Below the pieces are notes generated by a model. That model was not told where the DNA came from. It saw only the letters and a program-made list of their open reading frames with translations, and did no database searches. A stretch of 64,000 bases of DNA, from positions 593,434 to 657,433 of the forward strand of contig BMUD01000001.1 of assembly GCA_014650015.1 (NCBI GenBank), read 5' to 3'. Source of the DNA: Streptomyces griseoloalbus (lineage in GTDB: Bacteria > Actinomycetota > Actinomycetes > Streptomycetales > Streptomycetaceae). The position numbers and the translations under genes were made by a program. Shown one piece after another: positions 48,220 to 56,537 of the stretch. How positions within the stretch are numbered: position 1 is the stretch's first letter; the number at the start of each line of letters is the position of its first letter.

Positions 48220-49070
48220 CGAACACGTTCGAGGTGGCCGTCCGGGCCGAGGCGACCCTGGGCGAGGGCCCCACCTGGGACCCGGCGACGGGCCGCCTGC
48301 TGTGGATCGACATCCTCGGCTCCCGCGTCCACACCTACGACCCGGCGACCGGCCGGCGCACCCTGCGCCGCACCGACCAGCACGTGGGCGCCGTCAAGCC
48401 CCGCGCGGGCGGCGGCCTCGTCCTCAACCTGCGGGACGGGATCGGCCTGATCGACCCCGACGACACCTTCCGCTGGCTGCGCCGCGAGGTCGTCCCCGGC
48501 CGCCGCGGCAACGACGCCGCGGTCGCCCCCGACGGCAGCCTCTGGGCGGGCACCATGCGCTACGACGAGGCACCGTACGGCGGCACGCTCTCCCGCGTCA
48601 CCGGCGACGGCACGGTCCACGTCCTCCTCGACGACGTGGCGGTGAGCAACGGCACCGGCTGGAGCCCCGACGGCCGGCTGATGTACTACATCGACTCACC
48701 GACCCGCCGCATCGACGTCTTCGACGTCGGCGCGGCGGACGGCAGGATCACCGGCCGCCGCTGCCTGGTCACGATCGAGGAGGGCGCCGGCTTCCCCGAC
48801 GGCCTCACCGTCGACGCCGACGGCTGCGTCTGGGTCGCCCTGTGGGACGGCGGCGCGGTACGCCGCTACACCCCGGCGGGCGACCTGGACCGCGTGATCC
48901 CGCTCCCCGTCCCCCGTGTCACGGCCTGCGCCTTCGGGGGCCAGGACCTGACCGACCTGTACATCACCACGGCCCGGGTGGGACTGACGGCACCGCATCC
49001 CCTCGCGGGTTCGCTGCTGGTGGTGCCGGGCGCGGGCAAGGGCGTGGCCCAGCCGTCGTTCGCGGGCTGA
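48216..49070 (+). CDS. SMP-30/gluconolactonase-family sugar lactonase
   Basis: This 284-aa six-bladed propeller protein carries the divalent-metal residues of SMP-30 lactonases: E in LGEGPTWDPATGRLLWID, N in AVSNGTGWSPDGRLMYYIDS and D in FPDGLTVDADGCVWVALWDGG. The family hydrolyses sugar lactones such as arabino-, glucono- or galactonolactone in oxidative sugar catabolism. No signal peptide is present, so it acts in the cytoplasm. It is coupled to the IclR gene. With an arabinofuranosidase operon nearby, L-arabinolactone is an attractive, unproven substrate. Confidence 0.87.
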   Translation: MTNTFEVAVRAEATLGEGPTWDPATGRLLWIDILGSRVHTYDPATGRRTLRRTDQHVGAVKPRAGGGLVLNLRDGIGLIDPDDTFRWLRREVVPGRRGNDAAVAPDGSLWAGTMRYDEAPYGGTLSRVTGDGTVHVLLDDVAVSNGTGWSPDGRLMYYIDSPTRRIDVFDVGAADGRITGRRCLVTIEEGAGFPDGLTVDADGCVWVALWDGGAVRRYTPAGDLDRVIPLPVPRVTACAFGGQDLTDLYITTARVGLTAPHPLAGSLLVVPGAGKGVAQPSFAG

Positions 49071-49117
49071 CCCCCGCCCGCCGGATCACCCGCCCGCCCG
49101 ATCGCGCCCCCGCCCGA

Positions 49118-50521
49118 TCACACGCCCGTACGGTCGAGGCCCCGGAGGACTTCCCGTTCGCCCGGGGTCAGCGGGGGCTCGGTCGACGGCGGCAGCGGGG
49201 AGCCGACGAGGGCCGCCAGGACCGCGCCGGGGTGGAACATGCGGGTCGGCGGCGTGCGCAGGCTGGTGACGTCCCAGATCGCCGAGGCCGCCGCGTACGA
49301 GCCGGTGGCCGCCTTCATCATGCGGCGCGTGTACGCCGTGACGACGCGGTCGGCCGCGGTCGGACGGCCGCCGCGCGCCCCCGGGTAGAGCACGTCCTGG
49401 CCGACGGCCATGGACCACGCCGGGTCCGCCGAGCGCGCCGCGCCCCGCAGCACCCGCCGGGCGAGACCGGGCGCGGTGAGAGCCCCGGCCCGGTTCAGCT
49501 CCCGGTCGAGGACCCGCGCGCCGAAGGCGGCCACCGACATGCCGTGCCCGTACGCCGGATTGAACGTGGCCAGCGCGTCCCCGAGCACCACGAACCCCTC
49601 CGGCCAGTGCGGCAGCTTCTCCAGGTAGCGCCGCACATTGCTGGTCGACCGGCTCAGATGCACATCGGTGAGCGGCTCCGCACCGGAGATCAGCCGTCCC
49701 ACGATCGGGTCCGGCAGGTCGAGCGTGTACCGCAGGAACCCCTCCGGGTCCGCCGGCGGCTCACCACCGCGCGAGCCACCGCAGCTCACCAGCCAGCGGC
49801 CCCCCTCGATCGGCATGACCATGGCGCTCCGGGCCGGCCGGGACACATACGGATCGGCCTGCACGATCGTCAGCGGAAACCGTTCCGCGCCCGCCGGCAC
49901 CCGGTACATCCGCGACGCGTTGACCAGCCCGGAGTCCACGGCCCGCTCCCGTACGCCGGACAGCCCGAGCCCGTCCAGCCAGCTGACGACCCGGCTCCCG
50001 CGTCCGCTCGCGTCGACGACCAGGTCCGCGTCGAGGCCGGCGTCCCCTCCGGGCGCCGCGATCCGCACCCCCCGCACCCGCTCCGCGGAGCCCGTCAGCC
50101 CCACCACCGCGGCCTTGCGGATCCGCACCGGCGCCTGTTCCCGTACCGCCGACCGCACCACCCAGTCCAGCAGCGCCCGGCTGCACGTCACCATGGCCGG
50201 GCCCTCGCGCCGCCACCGCCGCAGCCAGCCCTCGGGCGTGCGGGCCAGCATGCCCGAGCTGAGCGATATCTCGTGCGCCCCGGCGGCGAGCAGCCGCTCG
50301 CGCAGCCCGGCGCCCGGCAGCAGCTCCTCCATGGCGTGCATGCCGCCGGCCATCAGCAGATGCGCGTGCCGCCCCTGCGGCAGCCCCTTGCGGTGCTCCG
50401 GCCCTTCGGGCAGCTCGTCCCGGTCCACCACGACGACCTCGTCCACTCCCGCGGCGGACAGCACGGCCGCGGCCAGCATGCCGGCCAGACCGCCACCGAT
50501 GACGACAGCTCTACGCGACAT
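49118..50521 (-). CDS. FAD-dependent monooxygenase-like oxidoreductase
   Basis: In this 467-aa flavoprotein the N-terminal AVVIGGGLAGMLAAAVLSAAGVDEVVVVDRD is the dinucleotide-binding motif with the terminal acidic residue. VVDASGRGSRVVSWLDGLG is the DG-type motif, and FVVLGDALATFNPAYGHGMSVAAFGA is the ribityl-binding GD motif of PHBH-like enzymes and geranylgeranyl-reductase-like oxidoreductases. Its start overlaps the end of an MAB_1171c-type gene by 11 bp, so it is translated with that membrane cluster. The substrate is unknown; membrane lipids or quinones are possible. Confidence 0.85.
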   Translation of the reverse strand: MSRRAVVIGGGLAGMLAAAVLSAAGVDEVVVVDRDELPEGPEHRKGLPQGRHAHLLMAGGMHAMEELLPGAGLRERLLAAGAHEISLSSGMLARTPEGWLRRWRREGPAMVTCSRALLDWVVRSAVREQAPVRIRKAAVVGLTGSAERVRGVRIAAPGGDAGLDADLVVDASGRGSRVVSWLDGLGLSGVRERAVDSGLVNASRMYRVPAGAERFPLTIVQADPYVSRPARSAMVMPIEGGRWLVSCGGSRGGEPPADPEGFLRYTLDLPDPIVGRLISGAEPLTDVHLSRSTSNVRRYLEKLPHWPEGFVVLGDALATFNPAYGHGMSVAAFGARVLDRELNRAGALTAPGLARRVLRGAARSADPAWSMAVGQDVLYPGARGGRPTAADRVVTAYTRRMMKAATGSYAAASAIWDVTSLRTPPTRMFHPGAVLAALVGSPLPPSTEPPLTPGEREVLRGLDRTGV

Positions 50522-51710
50522 GGGGCTCCTCGGGTTCGGCCAGGGACGACGGGACAGCACCGCCGGGCGCGGCGGGTGCGGCGGGCGGGCGGGGCAGGGC
50601 CTGGGCCAGCTCCACCAGTCCGCCGGTGCCGGAGACCTCGGTCGCGTGCAGCCGGTACGTACCGGTGGTCCCGGGCGGTTCCTCGCGGGCGGCGGCCCGC
50701 CGCGCCGCGTCGGCGAGCATGGCCGCCTCCGCGGCGAGCCGGGCCCGGTGGGGGGAGTGGCCCGCGCGCAGGGCGGTGTCCCGCACCCGCTCACGGACCC
50801 GGTGGTCGAAGTAGGGCGCCAGCGCGAGCAGGGCGTCGTGGATCGACACCTCACGCCACTGGAGCCGTGCCTGGGGCGACTGCCACCAGCCGGTCGGCGG
50901 TTTGGGCGCGGTGGACACCGACTGCACGAGGGACCACAGCGGAGCCAGCCGCCGGTAGTCGCCCAGTCCCCGCCACTGGGCGAGTGCGGACGGCAGCAGC
51001 CTCGGCAGTACGAACCCCGCCGAACACATCAGCGCGGCCAGCGACGCCATCGGCGGGGCGAGCGTGGTGGACAGGAAGTCGAGGTCATGGCCCGTCCAAC
51101 GCGCCACGATCGCCGTGTACTTGGCGAGCTGGAAGCCCACCACGTCCAGCAGCGCCCCCAGGAGGATCAGCCGCAGCCCGGTCCGCAGCAGCCCGCCGAC
51201 CTCGCGCCCCCATTTGACGCAGACGGCGCACATCACCAGCATCGCCGTGCTGTGCCCGATCAGGTACAGCAGGATCATCTCCCGCATGAACGGGGTGTTG
51301 GCGTAGTACGTGTCGAGGTCGGTCAGCCGCTCGGTGTCCGCCTCGGCGAGCGAGAACAGCACGAGGATGGCGACCACCAGCAGGCCGTAGGCGGCCATGG
51401 TACGCAGCACCAGGCGCCGCACCCGCTCGCGCGAACCGCCCCGCCAGTTGATCAGCAGCACCAGCACGGCGCAGCTGTACGCGGAGAGCATGCCGTAGGT
51501 CATCGGGGCCCCGAAGTTGGGGACGCCGGTGAGCTCGTTGACGGTGCCGAGGGTGGCCGGGGCGGCGCAGACGAAGACCAGCGCGCCGAGGACGACCGCC
51601 ACGCAGGTGGACAGGGTCAGCGGGTTCCGCATGGCCCTGCGAGGGCGGCGGAACAGCAGCACGAAGGTCATCCCGAACACGAAGGCCGCCAGATACACGA
51701 CGAGGCTCAT
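50511..51710 (-). CDS. MAB_1171c-type multi-pass membrane protein, paralogue 1
   Basis: In this 399-aa protein seven or so hydrophobic helices occupy residues 1-250, and a soluble helical domain follows (REVSIHDALLALAPYFDHRVRERVRDTALRAG). Family landmarks are LTGVPNFGAPMTY, DLDTYYANTPFMREMILLYLIGHS and VARWTGHDLDFLS; all three paralogues in this cluster keep them. Annotated elsewhere as putative transporters, but no transport motif is evident. The ATG at 51710 has GGAGG eight bases upstream. It is coupled to the downstream monooxygenase gene by 11 bp and is separated from paralogue 2 by 139 bp. Confidence 0.85.
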   Translation of the reverse strand: MSLVVYLAAFVFGMTFVLLFRRPRRAMRNPLTLSTCVAVVLGALVFVCAAPATLGTVNELTGVPNFGAPMTYGMLSAYSCAVLVLLINWRGGSRERVRRLVLRTMAAYGLLVVAILVLFSLAEADTERLTDLDTYYANTPFMREMILLYLIGHSTAMLVMCAVCVKWGREVGGLLRTGLRLILLGALLDVVGFQLAKYTAIVARWTGHDLDFLSTTLAPPMASLAALMCSAGFVLPRLLPSALAQWRGLGDYRRLAPLWSLVQSVSTAPKPPTGWWQSPQARLQWREVSIHDALLALAPYFDHRVRERVRDTALRAGHSPHRARLAAEAAMLADAARRAAAREEPPGTTGTYRLHATEVSGTGGLVELAQALPRPPAAPAAPGGAVPSSLAEPEEPHVA

Positions 51711-51849
51711 GCCGGACACCTCCCTCCGGCCGGGCCCGGCTCCCCGCACCCGGCCCGCCGCAGGCGAACCCCGGTGCGCGTGCGGTCCCGGGTGCCGCAG
51801 CGGCCCGCGGTGCTCCCGCGGTCCCCGGTACCGGCGCGGCCCCCGGCCC

Positions 51850-53037
51850 TCATACGGTCCCCGCCGTCGTCGTCGTCGCGCTCGGCACGGCGCAGGCCGC
51901 GGGTGCCGGGACGCCCCCGGTCAGCGCGTCGGCGATCCGGGCGAGGGCGGTCGGGTCCGGCATCCGGTCGAGGAGCCGGCCGGTGCCGTCGGGCGGCGGG
52001 ACCTCCCGGCCCGGGTCCGCCTCGTACCGTACCGCCGCGGTGATCACCGCGGCCCAGGCGGCGGCCTCGGCCCGTTCCGCGTCACCCGTCGCCTCCAGCA
52101 CACCGGCGCGGGTCCGGTCGTACACCTCCCGGTCGAAGTACGCGTCCAGGTGGCTCAGCGCGTTGTGGATGCTGGTCTGGCGCCACATCAGCCGGGTGGT
52201 GGGGGAGGCGAGCCGGGGCCGGGGCAGCCGCAGCGTCCGGCGGGTGAGCAGATCCTCCAGCGCGTGCTCCAGGGGTCCGAGCCGGGCGTACGTCCGCCGG
52301 GCCCGCCGCCACTCGGTCACCTGCGGCGTCATCAGCGGCACCAGCACGCCGACGACCGTCAGCAGGGCGCCGAGACCGGCGGCGGCCGGGGAGACGGTGG
52401 TGCCGAGCTGCGACCAGTCCCGCCCGGACCAGCGGGCGCCCACCGCGACCAGTTTGGCCACGCTGTAACCGGCGCCGCACAGCGAGCCGGTCCCGAGCAG
52501 GGCCAGCCCCGCCCGCAGCCCGCCCCGCACCCGGCGCGCCCAGCGCAGCGCCGACACCGCGGTGACGGTCACGGTGGTGAGGTGCGCGAACAGGTAGAGC
52601 ACGATCATCTGGGAGATGAACGGGGTCGTCGCGTAGTAGGTGTCCAGGTCGGTGCGGCGCTCCACGGGCGCGTCCCCGAGGGTGAAGGTCGCCGCGATGG
52701 CGAGCACGACCACGGCGTAGGCGACCATCCAGCGGCGGGCGGTTCGGTGCACCCCGGGGCCTCCGCGCCAGTGCACGATGAGGACCTGTGAGGCGGCGCA
52801 GTACCCGGTGATCGCCACATAGGTGACCGGCGCCGCGAGGTTCGGCACCCCGCCGATCCGGTTGACCGCGCCGACGGTCGGCGGCGCGCCGAGGAAGAAG
52901 CACAGCCCGGCCAGCCCCAGCACCGCGCAGATCGCCCGCAGATAGGGATCGCGCCGGTGCCGCAGCAGATCGGGGGCCTTCACCAGCAGCCCCAGCCACA
53001 GCACCCCGCAGCTGACGTAGTTGATCAGGCCGCTCAT
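51850..53037 (-). CDS. MAB_1171c-type multi-pass membrane protein, paralogue 2
   Basis: This 395-aa protein has the same layout as its neighbours: IGGVPNLAAPVTY, DLDTYYATTPFISQMIVLYLFAHL, GARWSGRDWSQLG, then the soluble helical part (QTSIHNALSHLDAYFDREVYDRTR...). Its start codon overlaps the end of the ImmA/IrrE-type peptidase gene (ATGA, 53034-53037), so peptidase and membrane protein are produced together. That pairing suggests the membrane protein is a target, anchor or sensor for the peptidase. The mechanism is unknown. Confidence 0.85.
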   Translation of the reverse strand: MSGLINYVSCGVLWLGLLVKAPDLLRHRRDPYLRAICAVLGLAGLCFFLGAPPTVGAVNRIGGVPNLAAPVTYVAITGYCAASQVLIVHWRGGPGVHRTARRWMVAYAVVVLAIAATFTLGDAPVERRTDLDTYYATTPFISQMIVLYLFAHLTTVTVTAVSALRWARRVRGGLRAGLALLGTGSLCGAGYSVAKLVAVGARWSGRDWSQLGTTVSPAAAGLGALLTVVGVLVPLMTPQVTEWRRARRTYARLGPLEHALEDLLTRRTLRLPRPRLASPTTRLMWRQTSIHNALSHLDAYFDREVYDRTRAGVLEATGDAERAEAAAWAAVITAAVRYEADPGREVPPPDGTGRLLDRMPDPTALARIADALTGGVPAPAACAVPSATTTTAGTV

Positions 53038-53558
53038 CTCTTGGTCCCGCGGTAGTTGAGCGCGGCCCCGATGCGTCCGGCGAGGTCCTGCGGGTCCTCG
53101 GCGGCGCCGCCCTCCGCGACGAACACCGAGTCGGCGGAGGCGTCCAGCCAGGTGCGCAGCCTGCGGCCCATCAGCATGCCGAAGCGGTCCGCCTCCTGCT
53201 CCTCCGCGAGGCTGAAGTCGGTGCGCGCGGCGACCGGACGGGCCTCCCCACCCGTGGGTGAGGTGTCCGCCTGCCGGCGGCTCATGTGCCACACCTCGTG
53301 GCAGAAGATCACGATCTGGTGCCACACGGCGGCCCGTTCGTCCACCACCACGTCGTCATGGCTCTCGCGCTCCAGCCACAGCCCGCTCGCGGTGTGCGGC
53401 GGGAAGGAGGCGCGGTGGACGACCACCTCGCGTCCCCGCCACGCGCTGACGGAGGCGACGAGCGCATCGAACAGGACGTCGGGATCGGCCGGGACCGCCA
53501 CCTGGATGGGGTCGATGAGGGCGTCAGCGAGACGACGCATCTCCTTCCTGGTACGCAC
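53034..53558 (-). CDS. ImmA/IrrE-type zinc metallopeptidase
   Basis: This 174-aa protein has the zinc motif H87-E-V-W-H91 in VIFCHEVWHM and a third-ligand Glu122 in EEQEADRFGMLMGRR. This is the COG2856 fold used by ImmA and IrrE to cleave XRE-type repressors. A matching XRE repressor gene is absent from this window, although paired helix-turn-helix genes usually accompany such peptidases. It is sandwiched between MAB_1171c paralogues (coupled to paralogue 2, 91 bp from paralogue 3). GTG 53558 has GGGAG six bases upstream. It could process a membrane partner instead of a repressor. Confidence 0.88.
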   Translation of the reverse strand: MRTRKEMRRLADALIDPIQVAVPADPDVLFDALVASVSAWRGREVVVHRASFPPHTASGLWLERESHDDVVVDERAAVWHQIVIFCHEVWHMSRRQADTSPTGGEARPVAARTDFSLAEEQEADRFGMLMGRRLRTWLDASADSVFVAEGGAAEDPQDLAGRIGAALNYRGTKR

Positions 53559-53649
53559 CGCTGTCTCCCTGTTCCCCTGGGTGTGGCTCGGTCACCTGTG
53601 CAATATGCCAAGACGGGTGCCGTCCCGGCCAGTTCCGCGTGCGGGGCCG

Positions 53650-54912
53650 TCACTCGGTGACCGCCACGGTGTCCTCGGGTGCCACGGTGTCCTCGGGTGT
53701 CACGGCGCGGGCGCGGACCTCCCGGATCACGTCGGGGTGGCGCAGGGCGCGCGAGACGGCCCCGATCTCGCGGAGCAGGTCCGTGGTGTCGGGGTCGTGG
53801 CCGCCGTCGCGGCCCTCGCCGCACTCGGGGTTCCCTCCGCCCTCGACCGCGTCGAGGATCACCACGGCCGCCGCGAGCGCCCTCGCCCGCTCCGGCGGGA
53901 AACCCAGACCGAGGGCGGCGACGTACGACCTCTTCCGCAGCCGTTCGTCGGTGCGCCGGGCCAGCGGCAGCAGGACGTCACGGATGAAGGTCTCGCGGCG
54001 GGTCAGGCGCAGCTCGGCGCTGGCCCGCAGCACCAGCGGTACGCCGGCGCCGTGCACGGTCCGCATCAGCCGGTACAGCGGCCGCAGCCGGCGGTGGGCC
54101 CGGCGGATCCGCCAGCGCTCGTGCAGATACTGGCCGGCGTGCGGAAGGATGAAGCCGACCGCGATCGACACCGCCGACAGGCACGCCAGCGCCGGGGCCA
54201 CGTTCAGACTGAGCCAGTCCAGGTCGTTCCCGGTCCAACGCGCCACCACGGCCGTGAGTTTGGCGGCGTCGAAGGCCAGGTTGAGCGCGTAGCCGACGCC
54301 CAGGAACTTCAGCCCCCAGCGCAGCCAGGCGTCGAGTCCGTCGGTGCGGATCCAGTTCCAGATCAGCTTCGAGGTGATGAGGGCGGCGGTGGTGTGCGCG
54401 AGGAGATACAGCAGGATCTCCTCGCGCATGAACGGCGTGCCGGCGTAGTAGGTGTCCAGGTCCCGGGTCCGTTCCACGGGTACGTCCGCGAGGGCGAACA
54501 GCACCCACAGCGCGACGATCACACCCCCGTAGACGGTGACCACCCAGCGGGTGGCCCGGCGCGTCGAGGCGGAGTGCTCGGGCAGGCCGTCGCGCCAGGC
54601 GATGATCAGCACCAGGCAGGAGCCGCAGAAAGCGGTCAGCAGTGAGTACACCCAGGGCGCCGAGATGTTCGGCACGCCGGTGACGCGGTTGACCCAGACG
54701 ATCGTCGAGGGCGCGACGAACACGAACACCGCGCAGGCGAGCAGCAGCAGACCGCCGACCGCGCGCAGCAGCGGGTCCGTCCAGAGCCGGATGATCGTCG
54801 GCAGCTTGATGGCCAGGGCGGCGGCCAGGACGCCGGCCGGGATCCACCAGAAGGACGTGTAGAACTCGCTGAGGAACGAGGCCGGACCCATGGCCACGTC
54901 CGCGAACCCCAT
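53650..54912 (-). CDS. MAB_1171c-type multi-pass membrane protein, paralogue 3
   Basis: This 420-aa protein keeps VTGVPNISAPWVY, DLDTYYAGTPFMREEILLYLLAHT and VARWTGNDLDWLS, with seven or so membrane helices in the first 260 residues and a helical soluble tail. An 18-bp tandem duplication near the 3' end encodes PEDTVAPEDTVA. The start is taken at ATG 54912 behind a G-rich stretch; a second ATG seven codons later is possible. It lies upstream of the peptidase on the same strand. The function is unknown; the conserved DTYYAxTPF loop lies just before a helix and may be the key motif. Confidence 0.85.
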   Translation of the reverse strand: MGFADVAMGPASFLSEFYTSFWWIPAGVLAAALAIKLPTIIRLWTDPLLRAVGGLLLLACAVFVFVAPSTIVWVNRVTGVPNISAPWVYSLLTAFCGSCLVLIIAWRDGLPEHSASTRRATRWVVTVYGGVIVALWVLFALADVPVERTRDLDTYYAGTPFMREEILLYLLAHTTAALITSKLIWNWIRTDGLDAWLRWGLKFLGVGYALNLAFDAAKLTAVVARWTGNDLDWLSLNVAPALACLSAVSIAVGFILPHAGQYLHERWRIRRAHRRLRPLYRLMRTVHGAGVPLVLRASAELRLTRRETFIRDVLLPLARRTDERLRKRSYVAALGLGFPPERARALAAAVVILDAVEGGGNPECGEGRDGGHDPDTTDLLREIGAVSRALRHPDVIREVRARAVTPEDTVAPEDTVAVTE

Positions 54913-55086
54913 CGCGTCCCCCCGCTCCCACTCGCCGCCGCACTCGAGGCCGTTCGAGCCTACGTGGACGGAAGTGCCCGCGTCATGCGATCCATGACCG
55001 TTGTCCCACCCCGGATGACCGGATGAGGCCCGCCCGTGTGCGGAGGGGCGCGCGAGAAGTCCTGCCCCGAGTTCTTGTCCGAAGCA

Positions 55087-55115
55087 TTGACGTGCCGACG
55101 CTTCACACCTACGGT
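55087..55115 (+). promoter_or_regulatory. Candidate promoter of the arabinoside ABC operon
   Basis: TTGACG and TACGGT are 17 bp apart, a good HrdB-type match. Two palindromes that resemble the site before the IclR gene follow directly downstream. Confidence 0.6.
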
Positions 55116-55117
55116 CC

Positions 55118-55152
55118 GTTCGAAGTTACGAGCGCTATTCGATATGTCGAAC
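55118..55152. promoter_or_regulatory. Two candidate IclR-type operators before the arabinoside ABC operon
   Basis: GTTCGAAGTTACGAGC (55118-55133) and ATTCGATATGTCGAAC (55137-55152) share the TTCGA-N4-CGA pattern of IclR operators. The second has clean TTCGA/TCGAA half-sites. They occupy the expected transcription start region. Confidence 0.45.
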
Positions 55153-55187
55153 ATCGGGCAATCTATCTCCAGCAGATGGGGCAGGGC

Positions 55188-56537
55188 ATGGGACGACCTG
55201 GCCTGAATCGCAGGCAACTTCTCACCGGACTCGGCGGGTTGACGGTCGCCGGAAGCTTCGGCTTCGCGGCGCTCGGGACGGGAGCCGACGCGCTCGCCTC
55301 CGGAGCGGACACCCGGGTGCGCTACTGGAACCTCTTCAGCGGCGGCGACGGATACAACATGATCGCGATGCTGGACTCCTTCCGTGCGGAGCATCCCGGC
55401 ATCGACGTGAAGGACTCCACCCTCCAGTGGGGCAACCCCTACTACACCAAGCTCGCGATGGCCGCCGCGGGCAACCGCGCGCCTGACCTCGCCGTCATGC
55501 ACCTCGGCCGGGTCCCCGGCTTCTCCCCGGGCCGCCTCCTCGACCCCTGGGACGTGAACCTGCTCGCCCGGTACGGCGTGCACGAGAGAGACTTCAACCC
55601 CGACCTGTGGAAGCGCGCCGTCGTCGACGGCAAGCTGTACGCCCTGCCCCTCGACATCCACGTACAGCTCTGCTTCTACCGCCGGGACGTGCTGAAGAAG
55701 GCGGGCCTGCTCGGGGACGACGGCCGGATGGTGCCGGTGACGTCGGCCGAGGAGTGGTTCGACGTGCTGAAGCAGGCGAAGAAGGCCACCCGCGGCGGAC
55801 TGCAGACGCTCGGCCTGCACGTCAACGACCTCAACATCCAGTGGTGGATGTTCGTCGCCTTCTACACCCAGCTCGGCGGCACCTGGTTCGACGCGGGCAA
55901 CACCGAGGTCACCTTCGACACCGACAAGGCCACCGAGGTCCTGGAGTTCCTGCGCCGGCACATCACCGACGGCTACACCCTTCCCGGCGCCGCCGACGCC
56001 GAACAGTTCGTCAACGGCGCCCCGTTCACCCTGGAGGGAAACTGGTCGGTGCCGGTCTTCGACACCGCGAAGCTCGACTACGGCGCCGTCCCGCTGCCAC
56101 CCGTCTTCGGCAGGCCGGCCACCCACGCCGAGTCCCACGCCTTCGTGCTGCCGCACCAGTCCGGCCGCGGCGGCGCCACCGCCGACGCCGCCCACCGGCT
56201 CGCCGCCTACGTCGTGCGGCACGCCCGCCAGTGGGCGGGCGGCGGACACATCCCCGCCTACACGCCGACCCTGACCTCGGCCGCGTACAAGAGGCTTCAG
56301 CCGCAGAGCGAGTACGTCTCCGCGATGGACCACCAGGCCACCGAGCCGAAGGTGTGGTTCGCGGGCTCCACCGGTCTGCTCGCCCAGCGCGTCGGACCCG
56401 TCGTGATGGCCTCCACCGCGGGTTCCGCCAAGCCGGAGGCCGCGGCCGGCCGCATGAGGGGTGTCCTCACCCAGCTGCTCACCATGAAGAACCCGATGGA
56501 CGGCAGGACCGCCGCCGAGGGAGGTGCGGCCGCATGA
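55188..56537 (+). CDS. Tat-exported sugar ABC transporter substrate-binding protein
   Basis: This 449-aa extracellular binding protein has a twin-arginine signal (LNRRQLLTGLGGLTVAGSFGFAAL) and no obvious lipobox. The mature part has the family-1 solute-binding fold (VRYWNLFSGGDGYNMIAMLDSFRAEHPGIDV, MAAAGNRAPDLAVMHLGR, YALPLDIHVQLCFYRRDVLKKAGL). Tat export implies folding in the cytoplasm first. ATG 55188 is chosen over ATG 55176 because GGGGCAGG lies just upstream. It is the first gene of the import operon and ends in an ATGA overlap with the permease. The ATPase is missing, so an MsiK-like shared ATPase is likely. The ligand is probably an arabinoside. Confidence 0.9.
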   Translation: MGRPGLNRRQLLTGLGGLTVAGSFGFAALGTGADALASGADTRVRYWNLFSGGDGYNMIAMLDSFRAEHPGIDVKDSTLQWGNPYYTKLAMAAAGNRAPDLAVMHLGRVPGFSPGRLLDPWDVNLLARYGVHERDFNPDLWKRAVVDGKLYALPLDIHVQLCFYRRDVLKKAGLLGDDGRMVPVTSAEEWFDVLKQAKKATRGGLQTLGLHVNDLNIQWWMFVAFYTQLGGTWFDAGNTEVTFDTDKATEVLEFLRRHITDGYTLPGAADAEQFVNGAPFTLEGNWSVPVFDTAKLDYGAVPLPPVFGRPATHAESHAFVLPHQSGRGGATADAAHRLAAYVVRHARQWAGGGHIPAYTPTLTSAAYKRLQPQSEYVSAMDHQATEPKVWFAGSTGLLAQRVGPVVMASTAGSAKPEAAAGRMRGVLTQLLTMKNPMDGRTAAEGGAAA

